DNA of 36,347 bases. Origin: JBEIUL01 sp044356865 (GTDB taxonomy: Bacteria; Planctomycetota; Phycisphaerae; Phycisphaerales; SM1A02). Every line of letters begins with the position of its first letter. Position 1 is the first letter of the stretch. Location of the stretch: positions 1 through 36,347 of the forward strand of contig JBIKVN010000004.1 in assembly GCA_044356865.1 (NCBI GenBank), read 5' to 3'. Below are positions 14,830 to 26,098 of this stretch, in pieces. The position numbers were made by a program, and so were the translations under genes. The notes under the pieces are model-generated. The model saw only the letters and a program-made list of their open reading frames with translations. It had not been told where the DNA came from and made no database searches.

Positions 14830-17800
14830 CCCCCATCCGTTCCCGGAGGCACCCGCCGATGACCGACCCCCACGCCGTCGAGGCCGCCTTCGGCGAACTC
14901 GCCGAGCTCCGGGAACCGGAGCGCTCGGCCGCGCTCGATCGCTTGCGGCAGGTCGACCCGTCCCTGGCCGACGAGGTGGCCTCGCTCCTTCGCCACCATC
15001 ACGACGAGCCCCCGGAACCCGACCCGGAACCGGAACACGGGGCCCACCCCTCGCTCCAATTCGGCCAGAGCGTCGGAGGATGCCGGATCGGCCGGCTCAT
15101 CGGTACCGGCGGGATGAGCGCGGTGTACGAGGCCACGCAGGACTTCCCCCGCCGGCGGGTCGCGGTGAAGGTGGTGCGGCGCGAGCGGATGAGCGACTCG
15201 GCGGCCCTTCGGTTGCGGATCGAGGCGGAGGCGCTGGCCCGCCTCGAGCACCCGAACATCGCCCGGGTGCATGCGGCGGGAACCTGCGTGCTTCCCGCGG
15301 GGACGGGGCCGGGCGGCCGCGAGACGCCGTACCTCGTGCTCGAGCTGATCGAGGACGCGGTCACCATCACGCGGTGGGCCGACGACCATGGACTCGCGCC
15401 GGCGGACCGCATCGAGCTGGTGGCGAAAGTCGCGGAGGCGATCGGGCACGCCCACCGCGCGGGCGTCATCCATCGTGACCTGAAGCCCGGCAACGTGATC
15501 GTGGGGTGCGACGGGGTCCCGAAGGTCATCGACTTCGGGATCGCCGCCGTGACGGACGCGGAGGAAACGGCCGCGACGGTCGGACCGATCGGCACGCTCC
15601 TCTACATGAGTCCCGAGCAGGCGGCCGGCGGCGTTGTCGACACCCGCAGCGACGTCTGGGGGCTCGGGGCGCTGCTGTACGACCTGCTCGCGGGGGATCC
15701 GCCCTTCGCCCTGAGCGGCAGCTCTCTCGCGATGCATGTCACGCGACTGCTTCGCGAGCCGCCGCTGCCGGTGACCCGGGCGGCCGAAGGACGGCGCGAC
15801 CGGGCCTTCCTCGAGGCGATCCCGCCCGGGACCGACGCCGTCGTCGCGAAAGCCCTCGCCGTCGACGGCGAACGACGCTACCGCAGCGCGACCGAGTTCG
15901 CCGACGAGTTGCGGCGGCTCGTGCGCCGCGAACCGCTGCTGGCCCGGCCCGATTCCTCGCTCGACGTCGCGCGACGGGTCTTCCGTCGCCACCGGGCGGC
16001 GATCCTCGCGGCCGGCGGCGTCGCGGCCGCGATCGTCGTGGCGCTCGCGTGGACGCTGCTCCTGCTCGACCGCTCGCGCCGGGCGCACGCCCGGGCCGAG
16101 TGGCACGCTTACGGGGCGGCGATCGCCGCGGCCGGCGGCATGATCGAGCGCGGCGACGCGAGCGCCGCCCGGGAGGCGCTCGGGCTGGCGCCCGAGCGGC
16201 TTCGCGACTGGGAGTGGCACCACCTCGCCGGTCGCGTCGACCAGGCCCTCTGGAGCGTGCAGTTTCCCCCGCGCGAGCAGGTCTACGGACTCGACTTCTC
16301 GCCGGACGGCGACCGCCTGCTCGTGGCCGCCGGCAGCCTCGCGGCGGCGATCGACATTCCGGAGCGGAAGTTCCTCTGGTCGGTGCAAACCCATGCCGAA
16401 GGGGCGTGCTGGAGGGTCCGGGTCCTGCCGGACGGCGGCGGGATCTTCGTGCGGCTCGAACAGCAGATCGAACGCCTCGACGCGACCGGCGCCGTGGTCA
16501 CGATCGCCGCCGATCCGGGAATCCACGGGATCGCCCTCGACCGCGCCCGCTCGCGTCTCTTCACGGACGCGGACGACGGTTTCCGCGTGCGTGATCCGAC
16601 GACGCTCGCCCTCCGTCGGAGTGTCAAGGCGGATCCGCCGCTCGCCGGAGCCGCTTCCACGATCCTGCTCACGCCCGACGAGAGTCGGGTCGTGCTCGGT
16701 GACGCCTCGGGCGGCATCACCGCGCTCGAGGTCGAGTCGGGCGCGACCGCGTGGACCGCAAGGATTCCCGGGTCCGATGCCGAGATCCGGGGGCTGGCCA
16801 CCTCACCCGACGGGACCCGGCTGGCGGCGGTCGCGTTCGGGCATGTCGTCCTGATCGACACCCGCGACGGCGCGATCGTCTGGCACCGGAATGTCGCGGC
16901 CCGCAGCTTGTTCTCGCCGAACTTCACCCCGGACGGGCGCGAGTTGCTGGTCGCGACCTGGCAGGAGACGATCGACCGGCTCGCGGTCGAGGACGGCCGG
17001 ACGACCGGCAGCGTGAGCGGGATCTTCAGCCAGGTGTGGACGACGGCCGTCTCGCCCGACGGCCGGACCTTCGCGGCCAGCGGGCTCAGCGGACGCGTCG
17101 CGATCTTCCCGATCGACGCCACGAGCGATCCGTCTTCGGTGTCGCTCGACGGCTCGCCCGTCGAGAGCATCGCCCTCGGTCGCGGAAGCACCGCCGGGCT
17201 CGCGTTCGCGACCACCGCCGCGGGTTCGCTGTGGCGGATGGACGCGAGGACGGTCGCCGCGACCCGCCTCGATCCCGGGCTCGAGGCCCGCGGCGTCGCG
17301 GTCGGGCCGGACGGTCAGTGTGCGGTCGCCCACTCCCGCGGCGTCGCGTGGATCGCGCCGGACGGCCGGATCCTCGAGGACATCACGCTTCCGGAACCGA
17401 TCATCCGGGTGAGCCTGCTCGACGAGCGGCACGCCTTCGCGGTGTGCGACACGAGCGGCCTCGTCGATCGGGCGTTCATCGTCCGGCGCGGCGGCGACGA
17501 CGCCGGGGCGACCTTGTGGGAGCTGCAGCCGCGCGGGTTCGATTGCGGATTCGCGTGCCCGACCGGATCTCCGGGCGAGTTCTTCATCCCGTCGGGCCAC
17601 TCGGGAGTGGCGATGACGGTCCGCGTCTCCGATCCGGACGGACGGCGGCTCGAATCGCCGTTGATCTCGCCGCTCATCGATCAACCCGAGTATCCGCTGA
17701 CCGCCGCCATCTCCCCGGACGGGTCGACGCTGGCCCTCGGATGCGTGATGAGCAACGGTGAGGTGACCCTGAGCGACCCGCGGACCTTTCGCCAGCGCCT

Positions 17801-18073
17801 CAACTTCCCGAACCATCGGGGCAAGGTCCGGAGCCTCGCGTGGAGTCCCGACGGGAAGCGGCTCGCGAGCGCGGGCATGGACGACACGGTGCGGATCTGG
17901 CACGTGGAGCGCGGCGGGGAGATCCTCGTCGCGTGGCGGGGCGCGGCCAACGGCCTCGCGTGGGACGAGGACGGCACGCTGTGGATCGCCGGCGGCGACG
18001 GCCGGATCCGGCTGCTGCGCTCGTCGGTCCCGTCCGCGAAGCCGTCCCCTACCATCCAAGCCCGACCGACCGC

Positions 18074-20053
<1,980 letters not shown>

Positions 20054-20099
20054 ACTTGGTTTCCCGTCCGTTTCCCGAACGCATTCCCGGAGAGTTCCC

Positions 20100-21569
20100 G
20101 TGCTCAAGTCGATCGTCCCCGCGCGACCGTCCGCCCGCCCCGCCAAGGGAACGCTCCGGCTGAGGCTCGTCGCGAGCGACGACGCCGCGACCGTCCTGCG
20201 GAAGGACGCGAAGGAGGCGGTCGACACCGGCTACGCGGGCGACCCCGGCGAGATCCGGCTCGTCGGCACCGACACGCTGCTGCTCGGGGTCGGGAAGCGA
20301 GATTCGATCAAGGCCGCGACCATGCGCTCCGCCGGCGCGAAGGTCGTCCGGACCCTCGCGCGGATGAAGAACCGCGAGATCGCCGTCGACGCCGACCGGG
20401 CCTTCCCGAAGTCGGCCGACCTCGCCGCCCTCGGCCGCGCGTTCGCCGAGGGCCTCGCGATCGCGAACTGGCGGGTGACCGCCTTCGACGGCAAGGCCGC
20501 GACCCGCAAGCCGGCCGCGGGCCAGCTGCGCCTCGGCTCGGCCGACCGCGACCTGCACGCCGGTATCTCCGAAGGCCTCGCGATCGCCGAGAGCGTGAAC
20601 TTCGCCCGCGAGCTCGCCGCAACCCCGCCGAACGTCTGCACGCCGGCGTGGGTCGCCAAGGAATCGAAGCGGCTCGCCGCCAGGTCCCGCCTCCGCTGCC
20701 GCGTCATCGGCTTCGCCGAGGCGAAGCGGCTCGGCATGGGCGGGCTCGTCGCGGTCGGGCAGGGCAGCGACGCGAAGGCGTGCCTCATCGCCCTCGAACA
20801 CCGGCCGCGGAAGGTCACCCGGAGCGCGAAGGACGTCCACCTGCTGCTCGTCGGCAAGACCCTCACCTACGACACCGGCGGCTATTCGCTGAAGGTGAAC
20901 AACGGCATGAAGGGCATGAAGTACGACAAGTGCGGCGGCACCGCGGTGCTCGGGGCGATGCACGCGATCGCCGCCGCGGGCCTGCCGGTGAAGGTCACCG
21001 CCCTGCTGCCTGCCGCCGAGAACATGGTGAACGGCGAGAGCTTCCGTCCCGACGACATCATCACCATGGAGAACGGCGTGACCGTCGAGGTCACGAACAC
21101 CGACGCGGAAGGCCGCCTGGTGCTGGCCGACGCGCTGTCGTGGGGCGCGAGGACCTACCGGCCGACCGCGATCGTCGACATGGCGACGCTGACGGGCGGC
21201 GTGGTGGTCGCGCTCGGATCCTGGTGCGCCGGCCTGATGTGCAACGACGCCGACCTCCGCGGCCGCGTCGAACGGGCCGCCGACACCTCGGGCGATCGCG
21301 TCTGGCACCTGCCGGTCTGGGACGAGCACCGCGACTACATGCGGAGCCAGCACGCCGATCTCATCAACTCGAACCCCGGACGGCTCGCCCATCCGCTGCA
21401 GGGCGGGGCGTTCCTGTCGTTCTTCGTCGACCCGAAGACGCCGTGGGCCCATGTCGACATCGCGGGCACGGCCAGCGTCGAGGGTTCGAGCGACCTGTAC
21501 GCGGTGCCCGGCCCGACGGGGTACGGGGTCCGGCTGCTGTATGAGCTGGTGCGCGGGTACGCGGGGTGA
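20100..21569 (+). CDS. pepA: Leucyl aminopeptidase, M17 family
   Basis: 489 aa from a GTG start at 20100 with CCGGAGAG about 6-8 bases before it. M17 peptidases are cytosolic two-metal aminopeptidases that release N-terminal residues. The N-terminal part is the poorly conserved regulatory domain. The catalytic part begins near residue 165 (ARELAATPPNVCTP). Metal and catalytic residues are visible in VGKTLTYDTGGYSLKV, GMKGMKYDKCGGTAVLGAM, NTDAEGRLVLADAL (D and E ligands plus catalytic Arg) and AHVDIAGTASVE. Compared with the usual VGKGITFDTGG, this copy reads GKTLTYDTGGYS, a conservative change. It starts 46 bp after mnmG and may share its transcript. In some bacteria PepA also binds DNA; nothing here shows that. 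Confidence 0.95.
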   Translation: MLKSIVPARPSARPAKGTLRLRLVASDDAATVLRKDAKEAVDTGYAGDPGEIRLVGTDTLLLGVGKRDSIKAATMRSAGAKVVRTLARMKNREIAVDADRAFPKSADLAALGRAFAEGLAIANWRVTAFDGKAATRKPAAGQLRLGSADRDLHAGISEGLAIAESVNFARELAATPPNVCTPAWVAKESKRLAARSRLRCRVIGFAEAKRLGMGGLVAVGQGSDAKACLIALEHRPRKVTRSAKDVHLLLVGKTLTYDTGGYSLKVNNGMKGMKYDKCGGTAVLGAMHAIAAAGLPVKVTALLPAAENMVNGESFRPDDIITMENGVTVEVTNTDAEGRLVLADALSWGARTYRPTAIVDMATLTGGVVVALGSWCAGLMCNDADLRGRVERAADTSGDRVWHLPVWDEHRDYMRSQHADLINSNPGRLAHPLQGGAFLSFFVDPKTPWAHVDIAGTASVEGSSDLYAVPGPTGYGVRLLYELVRGYAG

Positions 21570-21612
21570 GCGAAACGGCGCGCTGCGAGTGCGGAGGTTG
21601 AGCTCGCGATGG

Positions 21613-21633
21613 CGACGGGGCATGGCCCCGTCG
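21613..21633. terminator. Stem-loop between convergent genes
   Basis: CGACGGGGC (21613-21621) and GCCCCGTCG (21625-21633) pair perfectly around ATG. It sits between the aminopeptidase stop and the rpiB stop, which face each other, so it could act in both directions. No T tract is present. Confidence 0.4.
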
Positions 21634-21705
21634 TTCCGGGGAGTCGTGCGCCGGACGGCCTGAGTGATACGGCAAGCCGATACGGCGCGACGGCCGCGGC
21701 AATCA

Positions 21706-22179
21706 TCACCCGTTCCCGTTGTGGGGCCCGGTCGGGGCTTCGCCGCGCTCGATCTGGACGATCTTGCCGAGCCGTCGCGCGTGGCGGCCGCCCTCGAACG
21801 GGGTCGAGAGGAAAATGTCGACCATGCGCTTCGCGAGCGTCTGGCCGATGAGGTCGGCGGAGAGGCAGAGGACGTTCGCGTCGTTGTGGCTGCGCGAGAG
21901 CTGGGCGGCGAGCTCGTCCTGGGCCATGCCGGCGCGGATACCGGGGATCTTGTTCGCGGCGATGCTCATGCCGATGCCCGTGCCGCAGATGAGGATCCCG
22001 CGCTCGGCGCGGCCGTCGCGGATCGCCGAGCAGACCTGCCAGGCGATGTCGGGGTAGTCGCAGCTCTGGCCGGCGCACTCGCCGAGGACCGAGATCGAGT
22101 GGCCGCCCGCCACGAGGTGGTTGACCAGGGATTGGGCCACCTGGGTCCCGCGGTGATCGGATCCGAGCGCGATGTTCAT
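21706..22179 (-). CDS. rpiB: Ribose-5-phosphate isomerase B
   Basis: 157 aa. Interconverts ribose 5-phosphate and ribulose 5-phosphate in the pentose phosphate pathway. Visible motifs: GSDHRG (6-11), the active-site Cys65 in GILICGTGIGMSIAANK, the phosphate-binding arginine region (KIPGIRAG) and SHNDANVLCLSAD with the His98 catalytic candidate. Length is typical of the LacAB/RpiB family. The ATG overlaps the stop of the phosphatase gene in an ATGA, indicating coupled translation. The same two-gene order is found in some Firmicutes (ywlE next to rpiB). Confidence 0.94.
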   Translation of the reverse strand: MNIALGSDHRGTQVAQSLVNHLVAGGHSISVLGECAGQSCDYPDIAWQVCSAIRDGRAERGILICGTGIGMSIAANKIPGIRAGMAQDELAAQLSRSHNDANVLCLSADLIGQTLAKRMVDIFLSTPFEGGRHARRLGKIVQIERGEAPTGPHNGNG

Positions 22180-22628
22180 GGCGGCAGCATCTCGCCGACC
22201 CGCCGCGGGATCAACTCGCGAAGCCGGGCCGCGACCGCGTCGTAGGCGGCCTGCCCCCGTCCGATCGGGTCGGCGATGTCGGCCTCGGGGTCGATCGGGC
22301 GGATTTTGCCGCTTTCGGCCTCGCCGACCAGGCGCCGGATCGACGCGACATGGCCGCGGGTCATGCCGAGGACCAGGTCAGCCTTTCGCACCATCTCGGG
22401 CGTGAGTCGCTTCGCGGTGCCCTCGGCCGCCGCGCCGTGCCGGGCGAGCACGGCCTCGGTCTCGTCGGAGGGCGGATCGCCGTCGAAGGCCGAAAGCCCC
22501 GCGGAAGCGAAAAACAGCCCACTTCCCGCCGCCCCGAGCGCCCCGGACGCCTGCAGGGCGCGGGCCAGCCCCTCGGCCATCGGCGAGCGGCAGGTGTTTC
22601 CGGTGCAGACGAAGAGGACGGTGCGCAT
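22176..22628 (-). CDS. Low-molecular-weight protein phosphatase, YwlE-like (tyrosine or arginine phosphatase)
   Basis: 150 aa. The N-terminal phosphate loop VCTGNTCRSPMAEG has the CX5R signature (Cys8, Arg14), and the general-acid Asp lies in DIADPIGRG near residue 122. In the arginine phosphatase YwlE a Thr in this loop (CTGNTCR) selects phosphoarginine, where classic tyrosine phosphatases have Ile (CLGNICR). Thr12 here matches YwlE, so arginine-phosphatase activity is a reasonable guess, though no McsB-type arginine kinase is seen in the window. Start ATG 22628 leaves the motif at the usual position. It is the first gene of the pair with rpiB and diverges from the gene at 22647, leaving only 18 bp between starts. 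Confidence 0.9.
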   Translation of the reverse strand: MRTVLFVCTGNTCRSPMAEGLARALQASGALGAAGSGLFFASAGLSAFDGDPPSDETEAVLARHGAAAEGTAKRLTPEMVRKADLVLGMTRGHVASIRRLVGEAESGKIRPIDPEADIADPIGRGQAAYDAVAARLRELIPRRVGEMLPP

Positions 22629-22646
22629 CAGGAGGATTCCGCGGGG

Positions 22647-23291
22647 ATGGTAGCGATGGCCGGCGAGGCTGCCGCCGCCGCGGGTACCTTGCGGCCGGAG
22701 GCCATTCCCGTGGAATTCGTCGAACGTCGGCAGATGCTCGAGGCCCTTCGCGGGAAGGGCGTGTTCGAGCGTGAATCGGGCGAGCTCGTGCACCTCGGGA
22801 TCGAGCCGTCGCGCCGCGGCGGCGCGGTGACGCTCAGCGCGAGCGGCCGCGCGGGCGCGCCCGACGGCGCGATCGTGGTCGAGGTGGCGGCCGATCGCCT
22901 GGCCGCGACGCTCGAGGCGGCGATCCACAAGTTCCACCTCTTCCCGCTCTACCTCGTGCCTGCGGCGCGGTGGCGGGTCGTCTTCGCGACGGTGGCGTTC
23001 GGGCTCGCGGCGAACCCGCAGTGGACCGAGATCGATTCCGCGGCGACCGTCGAGCTGAACACCCGCGATCCGCTGCTGTGCGATCCGGGCCACCTGCACG
23101 TGCTGCGGGAACTGGTGCGGGTCCTGCTGGCCGAGGGCGGCGACGACGCGAACGCGACGCTGTACCTGGTCGCACCGGGCAAGACCTTGGTCGCGCGGAT
23201 CACGCCGGGAAGCCCGATCACCATCGAGTGCGGCGACGCGGGCACCGCGGCGGCGCTGGCGGAGGCGGCGCGCCATGCGGCCGGCGGATGA
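22647..23291 (+). CDS. Hypothetical protein
   Basis: 214 aa, no family recognised. GGAGGA lies about 11 bases before ATG 22647; a second ATG at 22656 would drop three residues. The sequence is an alpha/beta mixture with no signal peptide or membrane segment. Pieces that look ordered are VEFVERRQMLEALRGKGVFE near the start, IVVEVAADRLAATLEAAIHK, and WTEIDSAATVELNTRDPLLC. The composition and frame use match coding DNA. It overlaps the following DUF2007-type gene by 17 bp, so the two are probably co-translated. The start is 18 bp from the divergent phosphatase start, so the two promoters must overlap the opposite coding sequence or lie inside it. Confidence 0.7.
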   Translation: MVAMAGEAAAAAGTLRPEAIPVEFVERRQMLEALRGKGVFERESGELVHLGIEPSRRGGAVTLSASGRAGAPDGAIVVEVAADRLAATLEAAIHKFHLFPLYLVPAARWRVVFATVAFGLAANPQWTEIDSAATVELNTRDPLLCDPGHLHVLRELVRVLLAEGGDDANATLYLVAPGKTLVARITPGSPITIECGDAGTAAALAEAARHAAGG

Positions 23292-23586
23292 GGCGGGGGG
23301 CGACGCGGGCGACCTGACCGCGATTTTCGCGAGCTTTCCCGACGAGTGGGAAGCCGGCCTGGTCCGCGACGCGCTGCTGGCGGCGGGCCTCCCCGCGACG
23401 ATCGCCGGCGGGTTCACCGCCAGTTTCCGGGCCGACGCGCCAGGTCGCGTGCGGGTGCTCGTGCGTGAGCGCGACCTCGCGGCGGCCGCCGAGGCGGTGC
23501 GCCGCGCCCGCGAGGAGGCGGCGGCGATCGACTGGGACGCGGTCGACCTGCAGGGCGATCCGGGTGGCGACGGCGACGAATCGTGA
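23275..23586 (+). CDS. DUF2007-like small protein (putative signal-transducing)
   Basis: 103 aa. The core LTAIFASFPDEWEAGLVRDALLAAGLPATI, then GRVRVLVRERDLAAAAEAVR, has the beta-alpha-beta-beta-alpha layout of DUF2007 proteins (a short ferredoxin-like fold beginning with a bit of 'xxVxxFPdxxEAxxxxxxLxxAGI'). The C-terminus is an acidic tail (DPGGDGDES). ATG 23275 overlaps the upstream gene by 17 bp, and the two form a unit. Family members have no settled function; some are thought to act in signalling. It stops 23 bp from the convergent gene at 23610. Confidence 0.75.
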   Translation: MRPADEAGGDAGDLTAIFASFPDEWEAGLVRDALLAAGLPATIAGGFTASFRADAPGRVRVLVRERDLAAAAEAVRRAREEAAAIDWDAVDLQGDPGGDGDES

Positions 23587-23609
23587 ACGGAACGCCGGGA
23601 CGCTCGAGG

Positions 23610-24041
23610 TCAGAGCCGGTCGTCGAGCGGCAGGTCCGCCGGCTCGCGCAGCGGCACCGCCCGCACGCCCGAGGGCGTCGACTCGACCGGCTCGTCCGGA
23701 TCGCCGAGCCAGAGCTCGCCGCCCGGCCGGAAAATTCGGGCGCACCCGAGGCAATCATGCCCCGCGCCGCCCGGCAGGTCGATGGGGGCGAGCGCCGATC
23801 GGCAGGCGGGACAGACCCCGCGCGAGAGCCCGCGACGGGCCAAGGCCCGCTCGATCGCCCGCAGGATCCGGTTCAGGCCGGTGAAGGCGACCACCGCGAA
23901 AATCGAGAGGAAAAGCAGCACGATCGGGACGATCGGGTAGATCAGCGTGAACGCGAAGGCCACCAGGAACGCCGCCACGAAGAGGGCGAAGACGGTGACC
24001 CCGTACAGCTCGTTGAAGGCCCGCGCGAACCGGTAGAGCAT
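23610..24041 (-). CDS. Small membrane protein with C-terminal zinc ribbon
   Basis: 143 aa. Two adjacent hydrophobic segments at about 12-34 (LYGVTVFALFVAAFLVAFAF) and 36-56 (IVPIVLLFLSIFAVVAFTGL) are followed by a basic helix and a probable zinc ribbon with paired cysteines CPAC (77-80) and CLGC (97-100). The tail is acidic and Pro-rich. ATG 24041 gives a short N-terminus before the first membrane segment. It faces the DUF2007-like gene. No known family is assigned; the ribbon would lie in the cytoplasm if both segments cross the membrane. Confidence 0.75.
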   Translation of the reverse strand: MLYRFARAFNELYGVTVFALFVAAFLVAFAFTLIYPIVPIVLLFLSIFAVVAFTGLNRILRAIERALARRGLSRGVCPACRSALAPIDLPGGAGHDCLGCARIFRPGGELWLGDPDEPVESTPSGVRAVPLREPADLPLDDRL

Positions 24042-24196
24042 GGGGCGATGGTAGGGTCGAGGGCGGTCCCCGCCGGCCGGGATCAGGGCGGCAGGCCGGT
24101 TTTTCCCGCGAACGCGCGGCGGGATCCCCCGCGGGGAAGGCGGCGGTACGGGTATCCTCCCCCCCTTCCCGACCCGGGAAGCGACGGAGGCCCCCC

Positions 24197-25312
24197 ATGA
24201 AGTTCGTCTGCGACCGTGCCACCCTGCTCGACGCCCTCACCATGACCGGCGGCGTGGTGGCCACCCGCACCGCGGTGCCGGTGCTTGCCTGCATCCGCTT
24301 CACCGCCCGGGACGGGGTGCTGAACCTCGCGGCGACCGACGGCGAGATCGGCCTTTCGGTGCCGGTCGCGAGCGTCTCGATCTCGGTCGAGGGCGAGGCG
24401 CTGATCCCGGCCGACAAGCTGAACCAGATCGTGCGGGCCAGCGAGGACTCGACGCTCTCGATCGAGGTCCAGAAGAACGTGGCGACCATCAAGGGCCAGG
24501 ACTCGACCTTCAAGATCTTCGGCTTTGATCCGAAGGACTTTCCCGGCGTGCAGTCGTTCCCGGCCGGCAAGGTCGACCTCGAGACGAACGCCGCGACCCT
24601 CGGTCGCCTCATCCACCGCACGCTCTTCGCCACCGCGGTCGACCACAGCCGTTACGCGATCAACGGCGTGCTCGTCGACCGCAAGGGCAAGAAGCTGCGG
24701 CTGGTCGCGACCGACGGCCGGCGGCTGGCCCTCGCCCGCGGTGAATGCTCGCGGGCGGCCGACGGCGACTCGCAGTGCATCCTGCCGAGCAAGGCCCTGA
24801 ACGTGCTGGCGAGGCTGCTCGTCGACGCCGACGAGACGGTGGCCCTCGCCCGGCAGGACAACCTCGCGGTCTTCCGCGTCGGCGAGGGACCCGAGGCGGC
24901 CACGCTGTCGACGCGGCTCGTGGAGGGCTCGTTCCCGCCCTTCGAGGACGTGATCCCGAAGGAGCAGGACAAGCGGGTGACCTTCGCGGCGGGCGAACTG
25001 ACCTCGGCGGTGCGGCGGGCCGCGGTGCTGACCAACGAGGAGAGCAAGGGCGTGCGGATGACCTTCGGCGCCAAGGAACTCGTGGTCGCGAGCCGGGCCC
25101 CCGAGCTCGGCGAGTCCGAGGTCCGCGTCGAGGTCGAGAAGTACGAGGGCGAGCCGATCGAGATCGGCTTCAACCCGCAGTTCCTCGTCGACGTGCTCAA
25201 GGTCATCGACGGCGAGAGCGTGATCATCGAGCTCAAGAGCCCGAACAAGCCCGGCGTGATCAAGGTCGGCAACGACTTCACCTACGTGATCATGCCGGTC
25301 AGCCTCGGCTGA
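24197..25312 (+). CDS. dnaN: DNA polymerase III subunit beta (sliding clamp)
   Basis: 371 aa, the usual length for the clamp, which encircles DNA and tethers polymerase III. The start MKFVCDRATLLDALTMTGGV, the later AVDHSRYAINGVLVD, the LVATDGRRLALA turn and the C-terminal FNPQFLVDVLKVIDGESVII with the final YVIMPV fit the three-domain clamp fold. CGGAGG is about 8 bases before ATG 24197. dnaA, recF and gyrB, often linked to dnaN, are absent here. A stem-loop 27 bp after the stop is a likely terminator. Nothing suggests the gene is degenerate. Confidence 0.95.
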   Translation: MKFVCDRATLLDALTMTGGVVATRTAVPVLACIRFTARDGVLNLAATDGEIGLSVPVASVSISVEGEALIPADKLNQIVRASEDSTLSIEVQKNVATIKGQDSTFKIFGFDPKDFPGVQSFPAGKVDLETNAATLGRLIHRTLFATAVDHSRYAINGVLVDRKGKKLRLVATDGRRLALARGECSRAADGDSQCILPSKALNVLARLLVDADETVALARQDNLAVFRVGEGPEAATLSTRLVEGSFPPFEDVIPKEQDKRVTFAAGELTSAVRRAAVLTNEESKGVRMTFGAKELVVASRAPELGESEVRVEVEKYEGEPIEIGFNPQFLVDVLKVIDGESVIIELKSPNKPGVIKVGNDFTYVIMPVSLG

Positions 25313-25338
25313 GCCGACGGATCCCTTCCGGAAACGAC

Positions 25339-25366
25339 GGAGGCCGCCCCTCGCGGGACGGCCTCC
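25339..25366. terminator. Stem-loop between dnaN and the convergent redoxin gene
   Basis: GGAGGCCG (25339-25346) pairs with CGGCCTCC (25359-25366), and CCC/GGG extend it inside with one bulged A. It lies between two stops facing each other (25312 and 25398), so it can serve both. T residues are only sparse after it. Confidence 0.6.
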
Positions 25367-25397
25367 AGTTCGTTCCGGGGAACGGGCGACCGGACGG

Positions 25398-26054
25398 TCA
25401 GCCCTTCTTGTACTTCACGCTGCAGCCGTAGGGCTTGGTCTCGCTCGGCGTGACGGTCTCGCCGGCCTTGAGCTGCTTGGCGGCGTTCACGACGTAGTTC
25501 ATCTTCGCGCCGCCGTTGCTGCCGTCGTCGATCGCGCCGGCGTAGACCAGCGTGCCCTCGGGCGAGACGACATAGCAGTGCGGGGTGGTCTTCGCGCCGT
25601 ACATCTTGCCGACCGCGCCGTCGGAGTCGAGCAAGGCCGGGAGGTCGATCTTGTGGGCCTTCATGTACTCGCCGGTGCCGTCGAGGCTCGAGGGCCGCGC
25701 GGCGCTCGAGTTGATCGCGACGTAGACCGCGTCGGGGTAGAGCTCCTTGACGCCCGAGAGGGTCTTCGCGACGGTGCCGTCGGACATGACCCGCACGCAG
25801 ACCGGGCACTCGGGATTGATCCACTCGAGGACGACGAGCTTGCCCTTCGCGTCGGAGAGGCTCCACTCCTTGCCGTCGACGGTCTTGAGGGTGAAGTTCG
25901 GGGCGGGCTGGCCGACCTCGGCCTTGCCGTGCGAATGGCCCGGGTGGTCGTGCTTGTGGTCGTGCTTGTCGGCGGGCTTGGCGGTGTCTTGGGCGATGGC
26001 CCCGCCGGCGAAGGCGACGGCGAGGGCGAGCGAGGCGAGCAGCGTGGTCTTCAT
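25398..26054 (-). CDS. Secreted thioredoxin-fold (redoxin) protein with His-rich N-terminus
   Basis: 218 aa. A signal peptide covers about 1-21 (MKTTLLASLALAVAFAGGAI). Then comes a His/Asp-rich stretch (DKHDHKHDHPGHSHG, 29-43) that could bind metal, and an AhpC/TSA-redoxin domain from about residue 47 (VGQPAPNFTLKTVDGKEWSL). The redox motif is CPVC at 83-86 (NPECPVCVR), with the cis-Pro region in AKTTPHCYVVSPEGTLVYAG. The Cys pair points to a disulfide oxidoreductase or reductase in the periplasm rather than a peroxidase, but this is not certain. AAGGA lies about 12 bases upstream of ATG 26054. It follows the DsbD-domain gene by 44 bp, and the pair is probably one operon. Confidence 0.87.
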   Translation of the reverse strand: MKTTLLASLALAVAFAGGAIAQDTAKPADKHDHKHDHPGHSHGKAEVGQPAPNFTLKTVDGKEWSLSDAKGKLVVLEWINPECPVCVRVMSDGTVAKTLSGVKELYPDAVYVAINSSAARPSSLDGTGEYMKAHKIDLPALLDSDGAVGKMYGAKTTPHCYVVSPEGTLVYAGAIDDGSNGGAKMNYVVNAAKQLKAGETVTPSETKPYGCSVKYKKG

Positions 26055-26098
26055 GTCGATCGGTGTCCTTCCGGATGGTTCCGGGTGTTGGTGTGGCC

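Noticed and set aside
24042..24196. Replication origin upstream of dnaN
   Set aside because: No DnaA-box-like TTATCCACA cluster or AT-rich unwinding region is visible; the 155 bp is GC-rich.
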